Below are positions 1-12,168 of a stretch of DNA of 64,000 nucleotides, piece after piece. The stretch is from positions 4,464,001 to 4,528,000 of the forward strand of contig NC_079882.1 in assembly GCF_029227915.1 (NCBI RefSeq). The letters are read 5' to 3'. The notes under the pieces were generated by a model. It was not told the DNA's origin. It saw nothing but the letters and a program-made list of their open reading frames with translations, and did no database searches. This stretch comes from Hydractinia symbiolongicarpus (Eukaryota > Cnidaria > Hydrozoa > Anthoathecata > Hydractiniidae). How positions within the stretch are numbered: the stretch's first letter is position 1; the number at the start of each line of letters is the position of its first letter. The position numbers and the translations under genes were made by a program.

Positions 1-1937
1 ATAAAAAAAGTTTATGTTGTTGCCAGAAATGTCTGTTATAAAGAAGAAAAACGTACGATAATATAACGTCAAAAAGAGAACTGATTGGAAATGTATCAGA
101 CAATTGTAGCTAGCTATACATTTTCAATTTGTTTTCTTTGGGATGAAGCGAAGTTTAATAATCGAAGTAAAAAACTGATTGGTCTTTTATCCAGAGACGC
201 TAGCTAACTGAGAAAGCCAAAGAAAGGCAGGTGTGTTGTTTAGTTTATCTGGTAAAGAGATAAGTTTAGGTGTGTAACGTTTTTTTTAACCGTTTTAACT
301 TTCAGAGCTCAGCTTTTCCTTTAAATTTTTAGTTCCTTGTTGCGTCTTGAGCTTAAATGCGTTTTCTTTTGACACAATTTTTATAAGAATCTAAAATGTA
401 AAGCGACGTTTTTAAGCCGTTTACACGCTTCCAGCTAAACTTTCCCTTTAATATGAAGTTAAATATGTTTTGTCTTTAGCCTGAACATATTTAACATTTT
501 TTGTAAGAATATACTCTAAACAATGGGTCAGAATATCCTAAGAATATGTCTAAGCTTGGTTGTTTCTTTTAATATAAAAATTTGTATGACTGAACCTCTT
601 TCTCTCCAAAACAATGGGCAAGTACACCAGGGAAAGCTAAGAACATGAAGGCGGAAACGAAAAAAAACACTATTCTTATAAAATACAGCGTGTATATAAT
701 AGAGAAGAGTTTATATAAAATGTAGAAAGTATTTTTTCGTTGTTACTGTTTTTAACGCTACGAAGTGGTTGATGTCGTTATAATAAACCTTAATGTAAAC
801 AAAGTTAAATCAATGTTTACATCTGTTACGTTACCGTTTAAAATAATATTCGATTCTTCAATTCGAAAACACTGCATTGTTATCATGCACTGCACGTTTG
901 CGCATTGGGAAGGTTGCTATATGTAATAGACTAAATAGCTAATTTGGTATGATGCATTAGAATCTGTACGTTGTGGAAACTTTGCAATAACCTTATTTGT
1001 GTGACTTATCGATTTTTTCTAATGTCTGGTATACCATTTTCCCTTTTATATTTCGGGCATGGCAAAGCAAGTATATAGTTTTAACAGATTTGTTAGCCAC
1101 CTTCGATTTTGTTAAACTTTTTGCATTTTTATGTTGCTGGACATGCTTATATTTTTAAGCGTTCTGTTTCAGCGGGTACAAATATAACGCAGATTGTGAG
1201 CAACTTCAATCCCAGGGTTTTTTTCTCCTTTATTGTTATTTTTTTATTGCTGCACATATTTATTTTTTTGGACGTTTTGTTTTAGTGGTTATAAACTAGA
1301 ATAATACAAATTGTGACTTTTAAAAATTCATATTACTGTGTTGTATGTTTTTGTTTGGTATCCCTTACATCGGTTTAATGAGAGATTCAGTGGATTCCCC
1401 CACGGGTATTCAGCTAGTTTTGTAAAGTAATTACAGAAACTTTTTAAAAAGATTAGGTGGACCTCAATCAGGGTGCACTTTTTTGATTTTACACTTTTTT
1501 TGATTTTCACTCCAAACACAGAGAGAAAAATGCTCCCCAAAATTCTTTAGCTACTGGGAACCTATTCAAAGTATTTATTATAATATTTATCAATTATTCA
1601 GCATTTGATAGGTAAATTGTTTAACAATTGCTTAAAATTTTAGCATTTTGGGGCGATTGTTTAAATATGGGAGTGTTTGAATATAAAAGAAAACATGGTC
1701 TCCCAATTACTAAATAAAGACAAAATAGTTATAGAAAAAAAATATGAGTTAAAAGAGTTCACATAGAATTCCAGTATTGAATATGATATTTTATTATAGA
1801 GGGATACGTTCATATGTTTTTTCTTAAAGGAGTGGTGATTTACTAGGCGACTCCAATTTAATTAGTTGTTCTACCGGCACGAAAACAAAAAATAATTATA
1901 TCAAGCAAAAAAGTTCAAAGAAAAAAAGGAAAAAAAA
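1..1937. other. AT-rich stretch without a recognisable gene
   Basis: No frame longer than about 70 codons, no recognisable protein similarity, and no exon with convincing splice borders. Homopolymer A/T runs are frequent. I see nothing else to annotate. Confidence 0.6.
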
Positions 1938-2947
1938 CAAGTTCTCATCCCATCTCCAGTCTTTTTCAGGAATATTTGAGTAGATGTGCGATGATCCACA
2001 TGTGTAAATCAAGTAACGCGTGTAATGTAAAACGCACGTGCAAAGAATGTTACGCATGCGTAACGGGCTCCAAGGTTATTTTTTGTTGTGCATTCATTTT
2101 GCGGTAGAAAAGTAAGGGGCGTTTTAAATCGTTAACCCTAAACATGATGATCGAGCATCTACTGGTATAGAGACTCTCTCAATCTTAACCGCCTTTTCCA
2201 CATGTCCGAAATGGTATGCATGACTATACCGTTTTTTTTTATTTTTTAGGTCATCACAAGCAAACATATGCCTTGTTTCCAAATTAAAAAAATCTTTATC
2301 CACATGTTTTAAAACTTCAAAAACAAATTATACCGCACATGGGTTTCGTTTTTACAGGCATAAAGAAAAAATCCATTAAATTCGGACCTGCTATGGTTTC
2401 CAATTGTTTTGGTAAATGAAGATATTATCTACAATTAAATTCATGATAAAATGCTAATTCCACCTGCAAGTGCAGTTTTGCAGACTTGCTTCATCCGCGC
2501 TCTATCAGCGTTCACTTCCGCATTAGTTATGAGCTGCATGGCTGGATTTCTTGTGTAAGACCTGGTTAACTACAACGAAGGGGCCAGGCAAAAGAGATTT
2601 ATGTCTACATGGTTCTTTTAATTAAGTTAGGAGTCGGTGAATTAGCTAGGATGGTCAGGTTGGCTATGAATAGGCTTGCTCGTGGATTAAAAGAACCAGG
2701 ACTATTCAATAATTTCTGAGATCTAAAAGTGTCCGACCATGACGGAAATCTATCAGACGTTTTGTCTGACGAGAATTATTTCGAGGACTGCTATCGCTGG
2801 CTACAAAATGGATTTTATAGGTTGATTTTGAAAACTCGATATTTATTTTTCAAGCGTGCGATTAATCACACGCCTGAAACGATTTAGGCGTGTGTCAAGG
2901 CTTGCGCGTGTGATCGCACGCTTCTCCTGAAAAAGACTGCATCTTGT
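1938..2947. mobile_element. possible ~1-kb TIR DNA element (non-autonomous)
   Basis: The left end (1938-1971) reads acaag...cagtctttttcagga. The right end (2925-2947) reads tcctgaaaaagactgcatcttgt, so the two ends match as imperfect inverted repeats containing the shared block agtctttttcagga. Subterminal sequence is rich in short palindromes with GTGCGAT/CACACGC words, for example the inverted pair around 2852-2872 and 2904-2922. No coding frame lies inside, so a MITE-like element is the simplest reading. I could not define a clean target-site duplication, which keeps confidence low. Confidence 0.35.
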
Positions 2948-3181
2948 GAAATATAATGAGCATAGAAGATAATGTTATTTTTTGTTGGTTGAATGTCAAC
3001 AAGGTGAATCAATAATGGTACTTTACTTAGGACCACTGTTGTTAAGGCCACTGGAAGTTGATTCTTTGTTCATGGTGATTTGTAGCGATAAAACTAAAAT
3101 GCGCAATGCGCTAATTTTGTAATCACAAAAATAGTTTTGTGGTTAAACAGACGTTTTTAAATTTTTATGTGATTTACGGTA

Positions 3182-4239
3182 CTGTGAAAAAGTTTGTTAA
3201 CATTGTGATTCGTGTTTATTTCATGTTACGCATGAACCACGATAGCCCACGCTGCATATTTTTTTTAACAATCGTGGACCTCACAATCATGAACAAAAAT
3301 TAAACATTACATCGTGGCGTCCATGATAGATAACTTCTATTATAAACAGGAAAGACTGTATTAGTTCATCAATTAAATCAAAAAACGACACCAAATAAAA
3401 TAAATTAACACTTGTTGTTTTAATTCGTTGTCATAAAGTTAGTTACATAATAGATTTTAATCGTTCGTGAATCAAAATGCGATATAAAAAAACATTTCAT
3501 CGCCGCTTTTCGTCTATAAACTTTTAAAATGCGATCTTAAAAAACATTTCTATTGCCGCCTTTTGTTTATAAACTTTTAAAATAAATCTTAAAAAACATT
3601 TCTATTGGCGCTTTTCGTTTTTAAACTTTTAAAATGCGATCTCAAAAAACATTTCTATCGCCGCTTTTCATTTTTAAACTTTTAAAATATTTCTTAAAAA
3701 ACATTTCTATTGGCGCTTTTCGTTTTTAAACTTTTAAAATGCGATCTAAAAAAACATTTCTATCGCGGCTTTTTGTTTATTAACTTTTAAAATGCGATCT
3801 TAAAAAACATTTCTATTGCTGCTTTTCGTTTTTAAACTTTTAAAATGTGATCTAAAAAACATTTCTATCGGCGCAGACAAATTTAACTTTTCTAGACAAA
3901 TCACATTTCGTAAAAATACGATCGCGTCCATGAGGAAAAAGTATACACCAAACAAAAACTATGAATATGCTTTTTTAAATTGATAAAACTTGAAACAAAC
4001 AAGTTAACTTTAATTAAAGACTTTTTTGTAAAAAAAAATTAAATTATACTGGCTATAAAAATCGTGGAGCTCGCGAAAATAATCGTGGGACACACGATCC
4101 TTCGTGGAGATAATAATATTAGCATGGTGGCCACGATAGAATGTTTGAATGTTTATTATACATAAAGACCACAATTTTATTGTGGTTCGTGTGCACCACG
4201 CTCGTTACACAAACACAATGTTAACAAACCTTTTCACAG
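3182..4239. mobile_element. MITE A, TA target site, with internal minisatellite
   Basis: Terminal inverted repeats start CTGTGAAAAAGTTTGTTA on the left and end TAACAAACCTTTTCACAG on the right, with ATTGTG/CACAAT continuing inward. Both ends are flanked by TA (3180-3181 and 4240-4241), as expected for Tc1/mariner/pogo-type transposition. The middle (about 3471-3880) is an array of ~53-bp repeats. Outside the array are several words resembling CGTGG/CCACG (for example around 3239 and 4135-4200). No transposase frame is present, so the element is non-autonomous. Its TIR differs from MITEs B, C and D, although the internal array is the same. Confidence 0.7.
3471..3880. repeat. ~53-bp minisatellite inside MITE A
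   Basis: About eight tandem units with the core AAAATGCGATCTTAAAAAAC followed by ATTTCTATCGCCGCTTTTCG and a TTTTTAAACTTTT spacer. Unit starts (GCGATCT or variants) fall near 3479, 3531, 3583, 3635, 3688, 3740, 3792 and 3845, a period of about 52-53 bp. The same unit recurs in MITEs B (inverted), C and D. Confidence 0.85.
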
Positions 4240-4602
4240 TACTGTATATCAAAAATTAGCTACTTTCACTAAAATAGTTATAATACAAGCGAAAAACAAG
4301 ACAGATTATTGTCGTAACACCCTCCTTCATTATGATAATTACATATGTTTGAAAATACACTAGCTAAAATGTAATACTGCAAGACTTTTTGACACTTGAT
4401 TCCGAGAGTTCACCTAACAACATTGCAATTTTAAATAATGCTTTACCCCAGAAAAGCACTCAAAAAAGCGACACATTCTCCAAAAGCATCACATGCTGAA
4501 AGAAAAACCCCAAATATTTCAATGATAACTTTACAAAATAAGTTCAACAAATCAGGTAAACTACAAAGTGCATGAAAATGGGAATGTTGTATTAGATAGA
4601 TA
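4240..4602. other. intergenic, nothing recognised
   Basis: AT-rich sequence between MITE A and the SINE copy. I see no gene, repeat border or RNA gene here. Confidence 0.5.
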
Positions 4603-4880
4603 AATAGATGTGCATATATTACCTGCCTAGCCTTATTAATATCAAGGGATATAGCTTGCTTAATATTTCCAGCACACCCCCATGGCTTAGACGGGGAGTC
4701 CTGGAGTATTTAATTCTCATTTTGAGCTACGAAGACCAAATTAGTATCCACACTCTACCAGACAACTCGCTGCAGCAATCAACAACCAACATAGTGTTCA
4801 ATCCCTTTAATTTACCTCAATTTGGTTAATCCAAGGCTATTATGGTAACATTCACTTGCCCCTATTGAATTGCCATCAAC
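4603..4880 (-). repeat. SINE copy 1 (headless)
   Basis: Similar along its length to 25,818-26,103: shared blocks include atagatgtgcatat, ggcttagacgggga/ggcttagatggaga, ctctaccagacaactc and ggctatggtaacattcact. This copy ends before the tRNA-like head seen in the second copy. Several indels indicate age. The strand is inferred from the tRNA-like head of copy 2. Confidence 0.6.
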
Positions 4881-6421
4881 GTGTTTTGCACTGTGAAAAA
4901 TGCGCAACGGGAATTACAGGGAACCTGAGGTATAAAATGATGTTAGACTTATGTTACATACATATGTTGTATAACTTAAAAAGTTGGTTAACAAGACTTT
5001 TTAAATTTTTTTTAAGAAGCTCTTTTTGTTCTCAAGATATTCACATTTAAAGAATTTCAGATTAAATTATGGTGCACAAAATAAGATGTCATATTTAAGT
5101 AATAGCAAATTATAATGTTTTTTGTCAAAACCATTTTTTAGCTGCTTACAAAAATAATTTAAACTTTTGAAATGGAACCAATGGATTTCTGGGAGATTAG
5201 GAATTAAATTCAAATAGTCTAGCTATATATTTGTGTGTAAATCATCAGTAAATTTTAGTTCAACAGGTTTTTCGATTTCCTTGATTTCACAAACAATACT
5301 GCTGTTTGATCTTTTCAACTGCTTAGAATATATTTACTTACCCACAGAATACAAAAATTAGGCTAGCTTATATCCGCTAGCTAGAGCGACTCAAAATTAC
5401 TCATTCTTCAAACAGTTTCTGTTATTTTACGATACAAAAAATATCAAAATATCGTTTGCGTTACCTTTCTTATGTGGCAGCTAAAATAAACAAAGTCACA
5501 AGATTAGCTGCAACGAGACGAGGCATGCTTGGAAAAAGTTTTAAATGAGACGGCTCGCGCGCGATGTTTCTGAGGTATGACTAGTAAAGTTTTGCTCATA
5601 AAAGTAAACAGGGAGGATATTAAGGAACTAGATTTTAGAGGAAATAGATAAAAACTTTGAATTCGTTTAAAATATAATATAAATAACCAGAAATAATTTT
5701 AATTTTTCATTATTTATATACATTAAAATCTAATGATTTATACAGAGAAAAAGGTGTTAAACTCCATACTAATATTAAAACATATTAACTTTGCTAATAG
5801 CGCAAATCGCAAACCACCGCGCAACACATGGTAGGACCTAGTAGGTCCGTGTGCAGGCAACGACTTCACTTCAAAGCGTAGCTAGCTATTAGGAGACTGT
5901 TAATTTGACTTTCGTGTCTCCTGCTCCTTTTAACCCTGCATTTATCTCCATGTCATGTTAATCAAACATATTTTTGTCCTATTCCCCCTAATCTTTGATT
6001 AACTAGCATCATAGATGATAGATGAATACACCTTTTCGATAATTCGGGAAAACTAACACTCCATAGCAGCCATTTTGCGATTATAGGAGGTAAACATCAC
6101 ACATTTATAAGAGTTTATTAAAGAAAAAACACGTTTTTTTGTTATAACTTCTCTTGTTGCTTTTTTATATTTAATGAAAAGTGCACATATATATATAAGT
6201 TGTATGTTATTATTATTAACGTTTCCTAAAAATTTGAAAGAATTCGATACGAAGGAAGTTATAAATAACTGGAGGAAACGCGCTTTCGTCTCTGAAAAAC
6301 TGTTATAAAAACATATTTTTTACCTCCTTTCTTCCAATATTGTAAAACGATGGATAACCGTAGGAACGCATGTACAATTCAATTATTGTGAAGGCCAGCG
6401 CGATGGTTTACTTTTCAGAGT
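4881..6421. other. AT-rich intergenic DNA, nothing recognised
   Basis: Only short spurious frames. No repeat border or RNA gene could be recognised apart from A/T homopolymers. Confidence 0.5.
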
Positions 6422-6600
6422 GGTAAGGTCTTTTTCTTTGGCATTTGCGTAGCAGGAGAAAGATGCTAAAATTTGGTGAAGAGAGGTTTTTTCCGGGTGG
6501 ATTTCTTCTCACAGAAATTTTTTTGAGGTTTTAAACTATAATGGAGAGTATAGCTAAGCTAGATTGATGCCTTTTGATTTATTTGAATTTGTTTAAAGCC
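6422..6600. mobile_element. half-copy of an inverted-repeat MITE
   Basis: The arm GGTAAGGTC...CTTTGGCATTTGCG followed by AGCAGGAGAAAGATGCTA resembles both arms of the complete inverted-repeat element at 26,273-26,544, including the ATTTGGTGAAGAGAGG continuation and the nearby ttgatttatttgaatttg segment. The opposite arm was not found here, so it is a truncated or diverged copy. Confidence 0.5.
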
Positions 6601-7469
6601 CTATTATTTGTGCCTTTGCATGACGAAATAGACTAGAAATAACTTTTCTGCACCTAGTCTCTCCATCTTTTTTTATGCTACAGATGCTATGTAGAGCTGA
6701 AAGAGCTTGTTCTCTTCCAGTTGTAAACGCCATCTTAATTGGAAACCCCTTTGGCCAACCTGTTTGCATTCGGGCAGACCAATTTGCCCATTTAACAAAC
6801 GCTGAAATTAATATTATTAAGGTAAAATAAATAATGATTCTAGTTGTCATTGCAACAAAGAAAAGAGCAAACTAATTTTTTTCTTTCTTTTATCTACTTT
6901 TGAATATCTGTTCACTTTAAGTCAATTTTGAAGTGTTAAAATATCTTAAAAAAATCTCGTACAATTAAAAAAATGTTTTTGAAAGACTTTTTTGGAATAA
7001 AAGACAAAACTGCAACCAACTCGCCTCTGGTACTTTTTTAGAAATTATATAAGTTTTTTGTTTACTATGAGTTTATAATCAGGACGTCTTGTTTTAAAAT
7101 CGGACAGGAATTATCACACTGTTTTAAATCGGGATGAAGTGTTTTAAAACAGAACAAACATTTAAATTAAGGATGTCTTGTTTGCAAACAGGACTTTATT
7201 ATTATTATTTTTTATTTATTATTATTGGAATATTTAAACAGGATACAAAGCGTCAGCTACGTAAAATTTTATATAAAATTTACTACTGTTATCAATGCTA
7301 GTCCTGTGAACATAAAAGTATAAAGTAAAACTTAAAAGGTTAGTGGGTAAAAACCAACCCTGCTCTCAGGGCCATTTCCTCTTGAGATCTAGAGCAAGTA
7401 GTAAAAGGATCCTGGGATAGAGGATGGTAGCTATGGATGAAAACAATCTAAAAATTTATTAACATATAC
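6601..7469. other. intergenic, weak local repeats
   Basis: No gene recognised. Around 7081-7195 a motif like aggacgtcttgttttaaaa / ggatgtcttgtttgcaaac recurs loosely with TTTTAAA(T/A)CGGGA words, suggesting an old degenerate repeat. The frame on the minus strand at 6593-6850 has no recognisable similarity and overlaps the MITE half-copy. Confidence 0.4.
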
Positions 7470-8461
7470 AGTACAGTCTGAATGTAATCTACCGTGGACG
7501 CAAAACTCGCATTAATAGTTACACAGAACAATAACATTGCGATAGCTTTTGTTTTTTAAGAAAATAATTGCCTCGCTGATAAACAATGACCCCAGACGAT
7601 CGATTGTTTAATCACAATAGGCTGCAAGATCAATTTTAGCAACTCTTTAGCGAACTCTTTTGAAATTTTTAGTTGCAGTAATTAAGCGTTTTTTTGGTTC
7701 GCATTTTAAAAGTTTATAAACGAAAAGCAGTGATAGAAATGTTTTTTACATCGCTTATAAAAAGTTTAAAAACGAATAGCGGCAATAGAAATGTTTTTTA
7801 GATCGCATTTTAAAAGTTTAAAAACAAAAAGCGGCGATATAAATGTTTTTTTAGATCGCATTTTAAAAGTTTAAAATCGAAAAGCGGCGATAGAAATGTT
7901 TTTCAAATCGCATTTTTAAAGTTTAAAACTGAAAAATGGCCATAGAAATCACATTTTAAAAGTTTAACAACGAAAAGCGGCGATAGAAATGATGTTTTAG
8001 ATTCCATTTTAAAAGTTTAAAAACGAAAAGCAGCGACAGAAATGTTTTTTAAGATCACATTTTAAAAGTTTATGAACGAAAAGCGGCATTTAATAGTTGT
8101 GAACAGTGCTTCTCATATGTTTCTTAAATTAAACACGCTGGAATCTTTTTAAGTAATTAAATCAACAATACATTCTCGCTCAATGTATTATCAAACTTCG
8201 CAAAAGATTTTTATTATTTAATTACTTCACGCTAATACTTAAGGGAATAGCTTATCAATACATTTACATAGTGCATCTTGCTATTACAAGAAAAAAAAAT
8301 TGCTCCGATTTTCTTCGCGAGCGCGTTGTTTTTTAACACGCAAATATAAACTCGCAAAACCCTTAAGGGATTTAATTATATCAAAAGACAAACGACTGCT
8401 GTCATCCACGCGAAGGTGTGATATTAGCGTGTATGTGGTAGATTACATTAAGACTGTACTG
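7470..8461. mobile_element. MITE B, CAGTACAGTC termini, TA target site
   Basis: Left end CAGTACAGTCTGAATGTAAT; right end ATTACATTAAGACTGTACTG. The inverted repeat continues to CTACC/GGTAG with one mismatch. It is flanked by TA on both sides (7468-7469, 8462-8463), as for Tc1/mariner/pogo elements. The interior (about 7690-8090) is the ~53-bp minisatellite in the opposite orientation to that in MITE A. No transposase frame. The termini are the same type as those of MITEs C and D. Confidence 0.8.
7690..8090. repeat. ~53-bp minisatellite inside MITE B (inverted)
   Basis: Tandem units of the form TTTTAAAAGTTTAAAAACG, then AAAAGCGGCGATAGAAATG, then TTTTTTAGATCGCA: the reverse complement of the unit in MITEs A, C and D. 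About seven to eight units, several with small deletions (for example near 7930). Confidence 0.8.
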
Positions 8462-8472
8462 TACATACAAAA

Positions 8473-9123
8473 TCAGTTAAAATGTTTTCTTACTTTAATT
8501 GTAAAATGACTATAAGATTCCACTTTTTTAATACCTAGTGGAAGATCGTTAAATATTTTAGCTCCTGCATAAGCAAAAGACTGTTTTCCTAATTCAAGTT
8601 TGACTTTAGGTAACTTTAGAAGATAACCAGAGTTTCTTGTCTTCCTGGAATGATTATTGATTTTGAAATAATCTTTAAAACTTGAACACAGAGTCTTATC
8701 CAGGGACTTCTTGACGAGACAGCACCCCTCCTTGTTGATAGCACTGATTATACACGGAGCATTTCGACCAACAATACATTCAGCACGATTGATTAACGAT
8801 TTCAATCTCTTTTGTTGGGTGTTAGTGTAGAGAAGCTTCACAGTGCTGCGGTACGTCAGGATTGGTTGCACCATCATTGTAAATATATAATATGCAGAAT
8901 CCGTCGTCAAGTAGTGTTGTAGGCGTTTTAATAACTTCAGACGTCCACTGGCTTCCTTGTACACATGGTCAAAATTACTGTTGAAGTTCAGGTACTGGCC
9001 AACGATATTGCCAAGGTATTTGTATTGTGGAACATTGCTGATAGACTGTCCACGGTAGGAAACGTCAAGATGATTATCAGTTGTTGATAATCTTTTTCCG
9101 GTTCCAAATATCATTGCCTCCAT
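8473..9123 (-). pseudogene. LINE reverse transcriptase, C-terminal part
   Basis: This is the frame downstream of the RT palm, out of register with 9077-9781. It contains the post-RT region typical of CR1/Jockey elements (SYRGQSISNVPQYKYLGNIVG; HVYKEASGRLKLLKRLQ; a stretch ending GIKKVESYSHFTIKVRK). The YKYLG and FxxRLKLLKRL-type motifs are standard thumb landmarks in this family. A frameshift near 9100 separates it from the palm domain, so no intact polyprotein can be made. Confidence 0.75.
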
Positions 9124-9781
9124 CTTTCCTTTTTTTCAGGTTGATAATTAGTTCGTTTTTCTCAAAGCAGACTGCAATCATCTCCAGATCTTCTTCCAGA
9201 TGTTGTTCAATTTTTGCTTTATTTTTGTCATTGATGTAAATAACCGTGCCATCCGCATACATGACAATTCTGCTGTTTGTAAGACATTCTGGAAATTCAT
9301 TAAAAAACAATATGAACAACAATGGTCCAAGAATTGAACCTTGTGGAACTTCTGACAATAATGGCTGTTTAGTTGAGTACGTCCCTTCTACACATACAAC
9401 TTGTTCTCGATTAAAAAGATAATTAGTAATCCATTCTTGTTCATTTCCTTCAATCCCATACTCATAAAGTTTGTTTAACAGTATTCTATGTCCTAAGGTG
9501 TCGAATGCTTTGATTAAGTCTATGTAAACAGCTCCCACCATATTCCCCTTGTCGATAGAATTTCTGATGTTGTCGCAAAGTAGAGTTGGTGCTAACTTTG
9601 TAAATCCATTACGTCTGTATCCAAACTGGAATTCTGTTAGTAACTTGTTATTTTTGAGATATTGTGAGAGTTGTGTATGTAGGGTTCTCTCCAAAATCTT
9701 TGAGAATATTGGAAGAACTGATATTGGTCTATAATTTTCAGGTTTTTTGGTGTCACCGCTTTTATCTATCAGATGTTGCAT
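9077..9781 (-). pseudogene. LINE reverse transcriptase palm, catalytic motif damaged
   Basis: RT landmarks in order are PENYRPISVLPIFSKILE (motif 1/2 region), a degraded DLIKAFDTLGH (the catalytic Asp of motif A is followed by the usual KAFD), EVPQGSILGPLLF (motif B) and MYADGTVIY (motif C). Motif C is normally (Y/F)ADD; here the second Asp is Gly. Upstream of this frame (9782-9958) a Lys/Ser-rich remnant has stops. The loss of a catalytic Asp plus the frameshift to 8473-9123 shows the enzyme is inactive. Confidence 0.85.
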
Positions 9782-9958
9782 GTAATCTATTGATCTATTG
9801 CATGTTTCCAGATAGAGGATACAATCCCACTTTTTAAAGATAGATTGATTTTGTAAGTCAAGGGCTGCGAGATTTCACTTCGACAATCCTTAATCATCCC
9901 AGGTGGTAACTCATCAGTACCAGATGCTTTTCTTCTCTTCAATAGTTTAAACTGCCTC

Positions 9959-10349
9959 TCAATGAAGATCCTCGATACGTAGGAAAATCAGGAAAGTCTG
10001 ATTGGTTCGTCTGTTTCGTTTGGTATGATGTCTCCATATATAATTTGATAATGTAACGATTTTTGATTTGAGATCAGTGACAACATTCCTGAAGTACTTT
10101 GAGAAAGTGTTTGCAAGTGTCTGGTTTTCCGATGTTTCGATGATGAATTTACTGATGCTTTTGATTTCGAGGGAAACACCCTTGATAGCATCGCAAAACT
10201 TCCGTGGGTTCGACTTATTTTCCTCGATTAGGTCCCAATGGTACTTTCGTTTTTCTTCTTTGACTTTCGCGTTGCATTTGTTACATGCATGTCTGTATTC
10301 CTCCCAGTCTTGATCGTTGTTGGTTTTACGAGCTTTTCTTAAACATCTA
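9959..10349 (-). pseudogene. LINE linker between endonuclease and RT (3' half)
   Basis: The frame contains RKARKTNNDQDWEEYRHA and EEKRKYHWDLIEENKSNPRKF, followed by AIKG, a helix-rich linker typical of CR1/Jockey polyproteins just upstream of RT. Its upstream continuation is found at 11,440 and beyond, on the far side of MITE C. The C-terminal end is frameshifted. Confidence 0.65.
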
Positions 10350-11437
10350 CAGTACAGTCCAGATGTAAGTGTACGCGTACGCTCAACTTGCAAAAATATT
10401 TGCTTTCATTAAAAAAAACAATAGGATAGCAAGTTCCTTTCAAATTGCGCGAAAATAATTGCTTCGTGTTAAAAACAAAAGCATAGCAAGAAACATTGTT
10501 TAAAAACAATACTCTGCGCGAGAATAAATTAAACGCGAAGGCCATTGAATTTGAATTTTTTTTAACAACGCAACTAATTATAGTAACACGATTTTAATCT
10601 GATATATTTAAAAAACACAAGCTCTTACTTTCAAAATGCGATTTAAAAAACATTTCTATCGCCGTTTTCCGTTTTTTAAACTTTTAAAATGCGATCTAAA
10701 AAATCATTTCTATCATCGCTTTTCGTTTTTAAACTTTTTAAATGCGATCTAAATAAAATTTCTATCGCCGTTTTCCGTTTTTAAAACTTTTAAAATGCAA
10801 TCTAAAAAAACATTTCTATCGCCGTTTTTCGTTTTTAAACTTTTAAAATGCGATCTAAAGAAACATTTCTATCACCGTTTTTCGTTATTAAACTTTTAAA
10901 ATGCGATCTAAAAAAAAATTTCTATCGCCGTTTTTCGTTTTAAAACTTTTAAAATGCGATCTAAAAAAACATTTCTATCGCCGTTTTTTGTTTTTAAAGT
11001 TTTAAAATGCAATCTAAAAAAACATTTCTATTAGAATTAAAGTTTCAATATTTGTTAAAATATAATAATTTCTATCGCTTAAAAGCTTTATTTAACGCGC
11101 GCAACCAACAATGCCTTCTTGCTAGTTTATTTAGTTTCCACGCAAAACATTTGTTTAATAAAAATATTAAACAATGGCTCTTCGTGTCACATTGATAGAG
11201 TTGATAACATTTGCAATTATGCTATTGGGAATAGTTATGTTAACACTATTTAACAATAGTTACGCGCAGTTATAATAAGCTATTTTTTCTTCAATAATCT
11301 TTTGTTTATTACGCGCAAGTTAATGACTTACAAGACTCGCAAGATAATTAATAAGAACAAAAGACAAACAACTACCGCCTCCGAGAAAAAGGTGTGAAAC
11401 TTGAGCGTGCGCGTACGCTTACATCTAGACTGTACTG
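10350..11437. mobile_element. MITE C, CAGTACAGTCC termini, inserted in the LINE
   Basis: Left end CAGTACAGTCCAGATGTAAG; right end CTTACATCTAGACTGTACTG (one mismatch); the inverted repeat continues through a TACGCGTACGCTCAA-type segment. It is flanked by TA (10,348-10,349 and 11,438-11,439). Internally it has a unique left part (aacaataggatagcaag...), then the ~53-bp minisatellite (about 10,636-11,035), then a unique right part ending GTGTGAAACTTGAGCG. No transposase. It is the close sister of MITE D (48,271-49,754), which shares both unique parts almost identically. Confidence 0.85.
10636..11035. repeat. ~53-bp minisatellite inside MITE C
   Basis: About seven to eight units of AAAATGCGATCTAAAAAAAC, ATTTCTATCGCCGTTTTTCG, TTTTTAAACTTTT. 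Units begin (GCGATCT or GCAATCT) near 10,637, 10,691, 10,745, 10,797, 10,849, 10,903, 10,956 and 11,007. Confidence 0.85.
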
Positions 11438-11439
11438 TA

Positions 11440-12055
11440 TCTTTAGTGTCTATATACCTTTTGAAGTCTCCTTTCAGCCAAGCCGCTCGTTTTCCCTTCA
11501 CGGTTTTCGTCCTAATTGGAGCGTGTGCGTCAAAAACCTTTTTCAGAGAGTCTGTGAAATAATTTGTTGTGGTCTCGACGTCATTACATTGGTATAATGG
11601 TTTCCAGTTTATATTTTTAGCATCATCAGTCAGTTTTTCTGGGTTGTATTTTTTTTAATCTCTAAATCACGTTGTTTTTGATTCATAAATGTGATTGAGT
11701 TTTCTTATGCATCCGATAAGTTTGTGGTCCCCGAGGGAGAGTGGTTCAACAATTACCTTTGAGATTGTTGACGGGTTATTAGTCCAAATATATTGATACG
11801 TGTCTCTGTTGTTTGTGTGATACGGGTAGGTTTCTTGACGAGTTGATCAAAACCATTTGTTTCGATAATGGTTTTAAGTTCTTTACAATCGTCTCTTTTT
11901 AAGTAATTCGTATTCAAGTCTCCCAGTAAAATTATTTCTTTCTGCTCGCATTGTGCCGCAATTAAACTGTCATTAAATGTAACGTTGAAATCTGTTGATA
12001 AATATTTCAATGTGTTTGGCGGTAGTGTTTGACAAAAAATTTGAGCCAAATACAT
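11440..12055 (-). pseudogene. LINE endonuclease C-terminal part and linker 5' half
   Basis: The frame at 11,753-12,055 contains KEIILLGDLNTNYL, the conserved GDxN block of AP-type endonucleases, followed by NGFDQLVKKPTRITQTTETRI, the segment that normally precedes the SDH motif. The following sequence down to 11,440 is frame-damaged linker that joins the remnant at 10,349 once MITE C is removed. Confidence 0.75.
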
Positions 12056-12168
12056 TTGGTTGATTTATGTTCAAAATCCATCCTTCTTTTCCAGTTTAAA
12101 CCATTTTTAACGTATACACCGACCCCTCCTCCTGAACCATTCTCACGATGTCTGGAAATAAACTCATA

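Noticed and set aside
3471-3880. CRISPR-like array of regularly spaced repeats
   Set aside because: Repeats are contiguous ~53-bp minisatellite units without unique spacers, inside a eukaryotic MITE.
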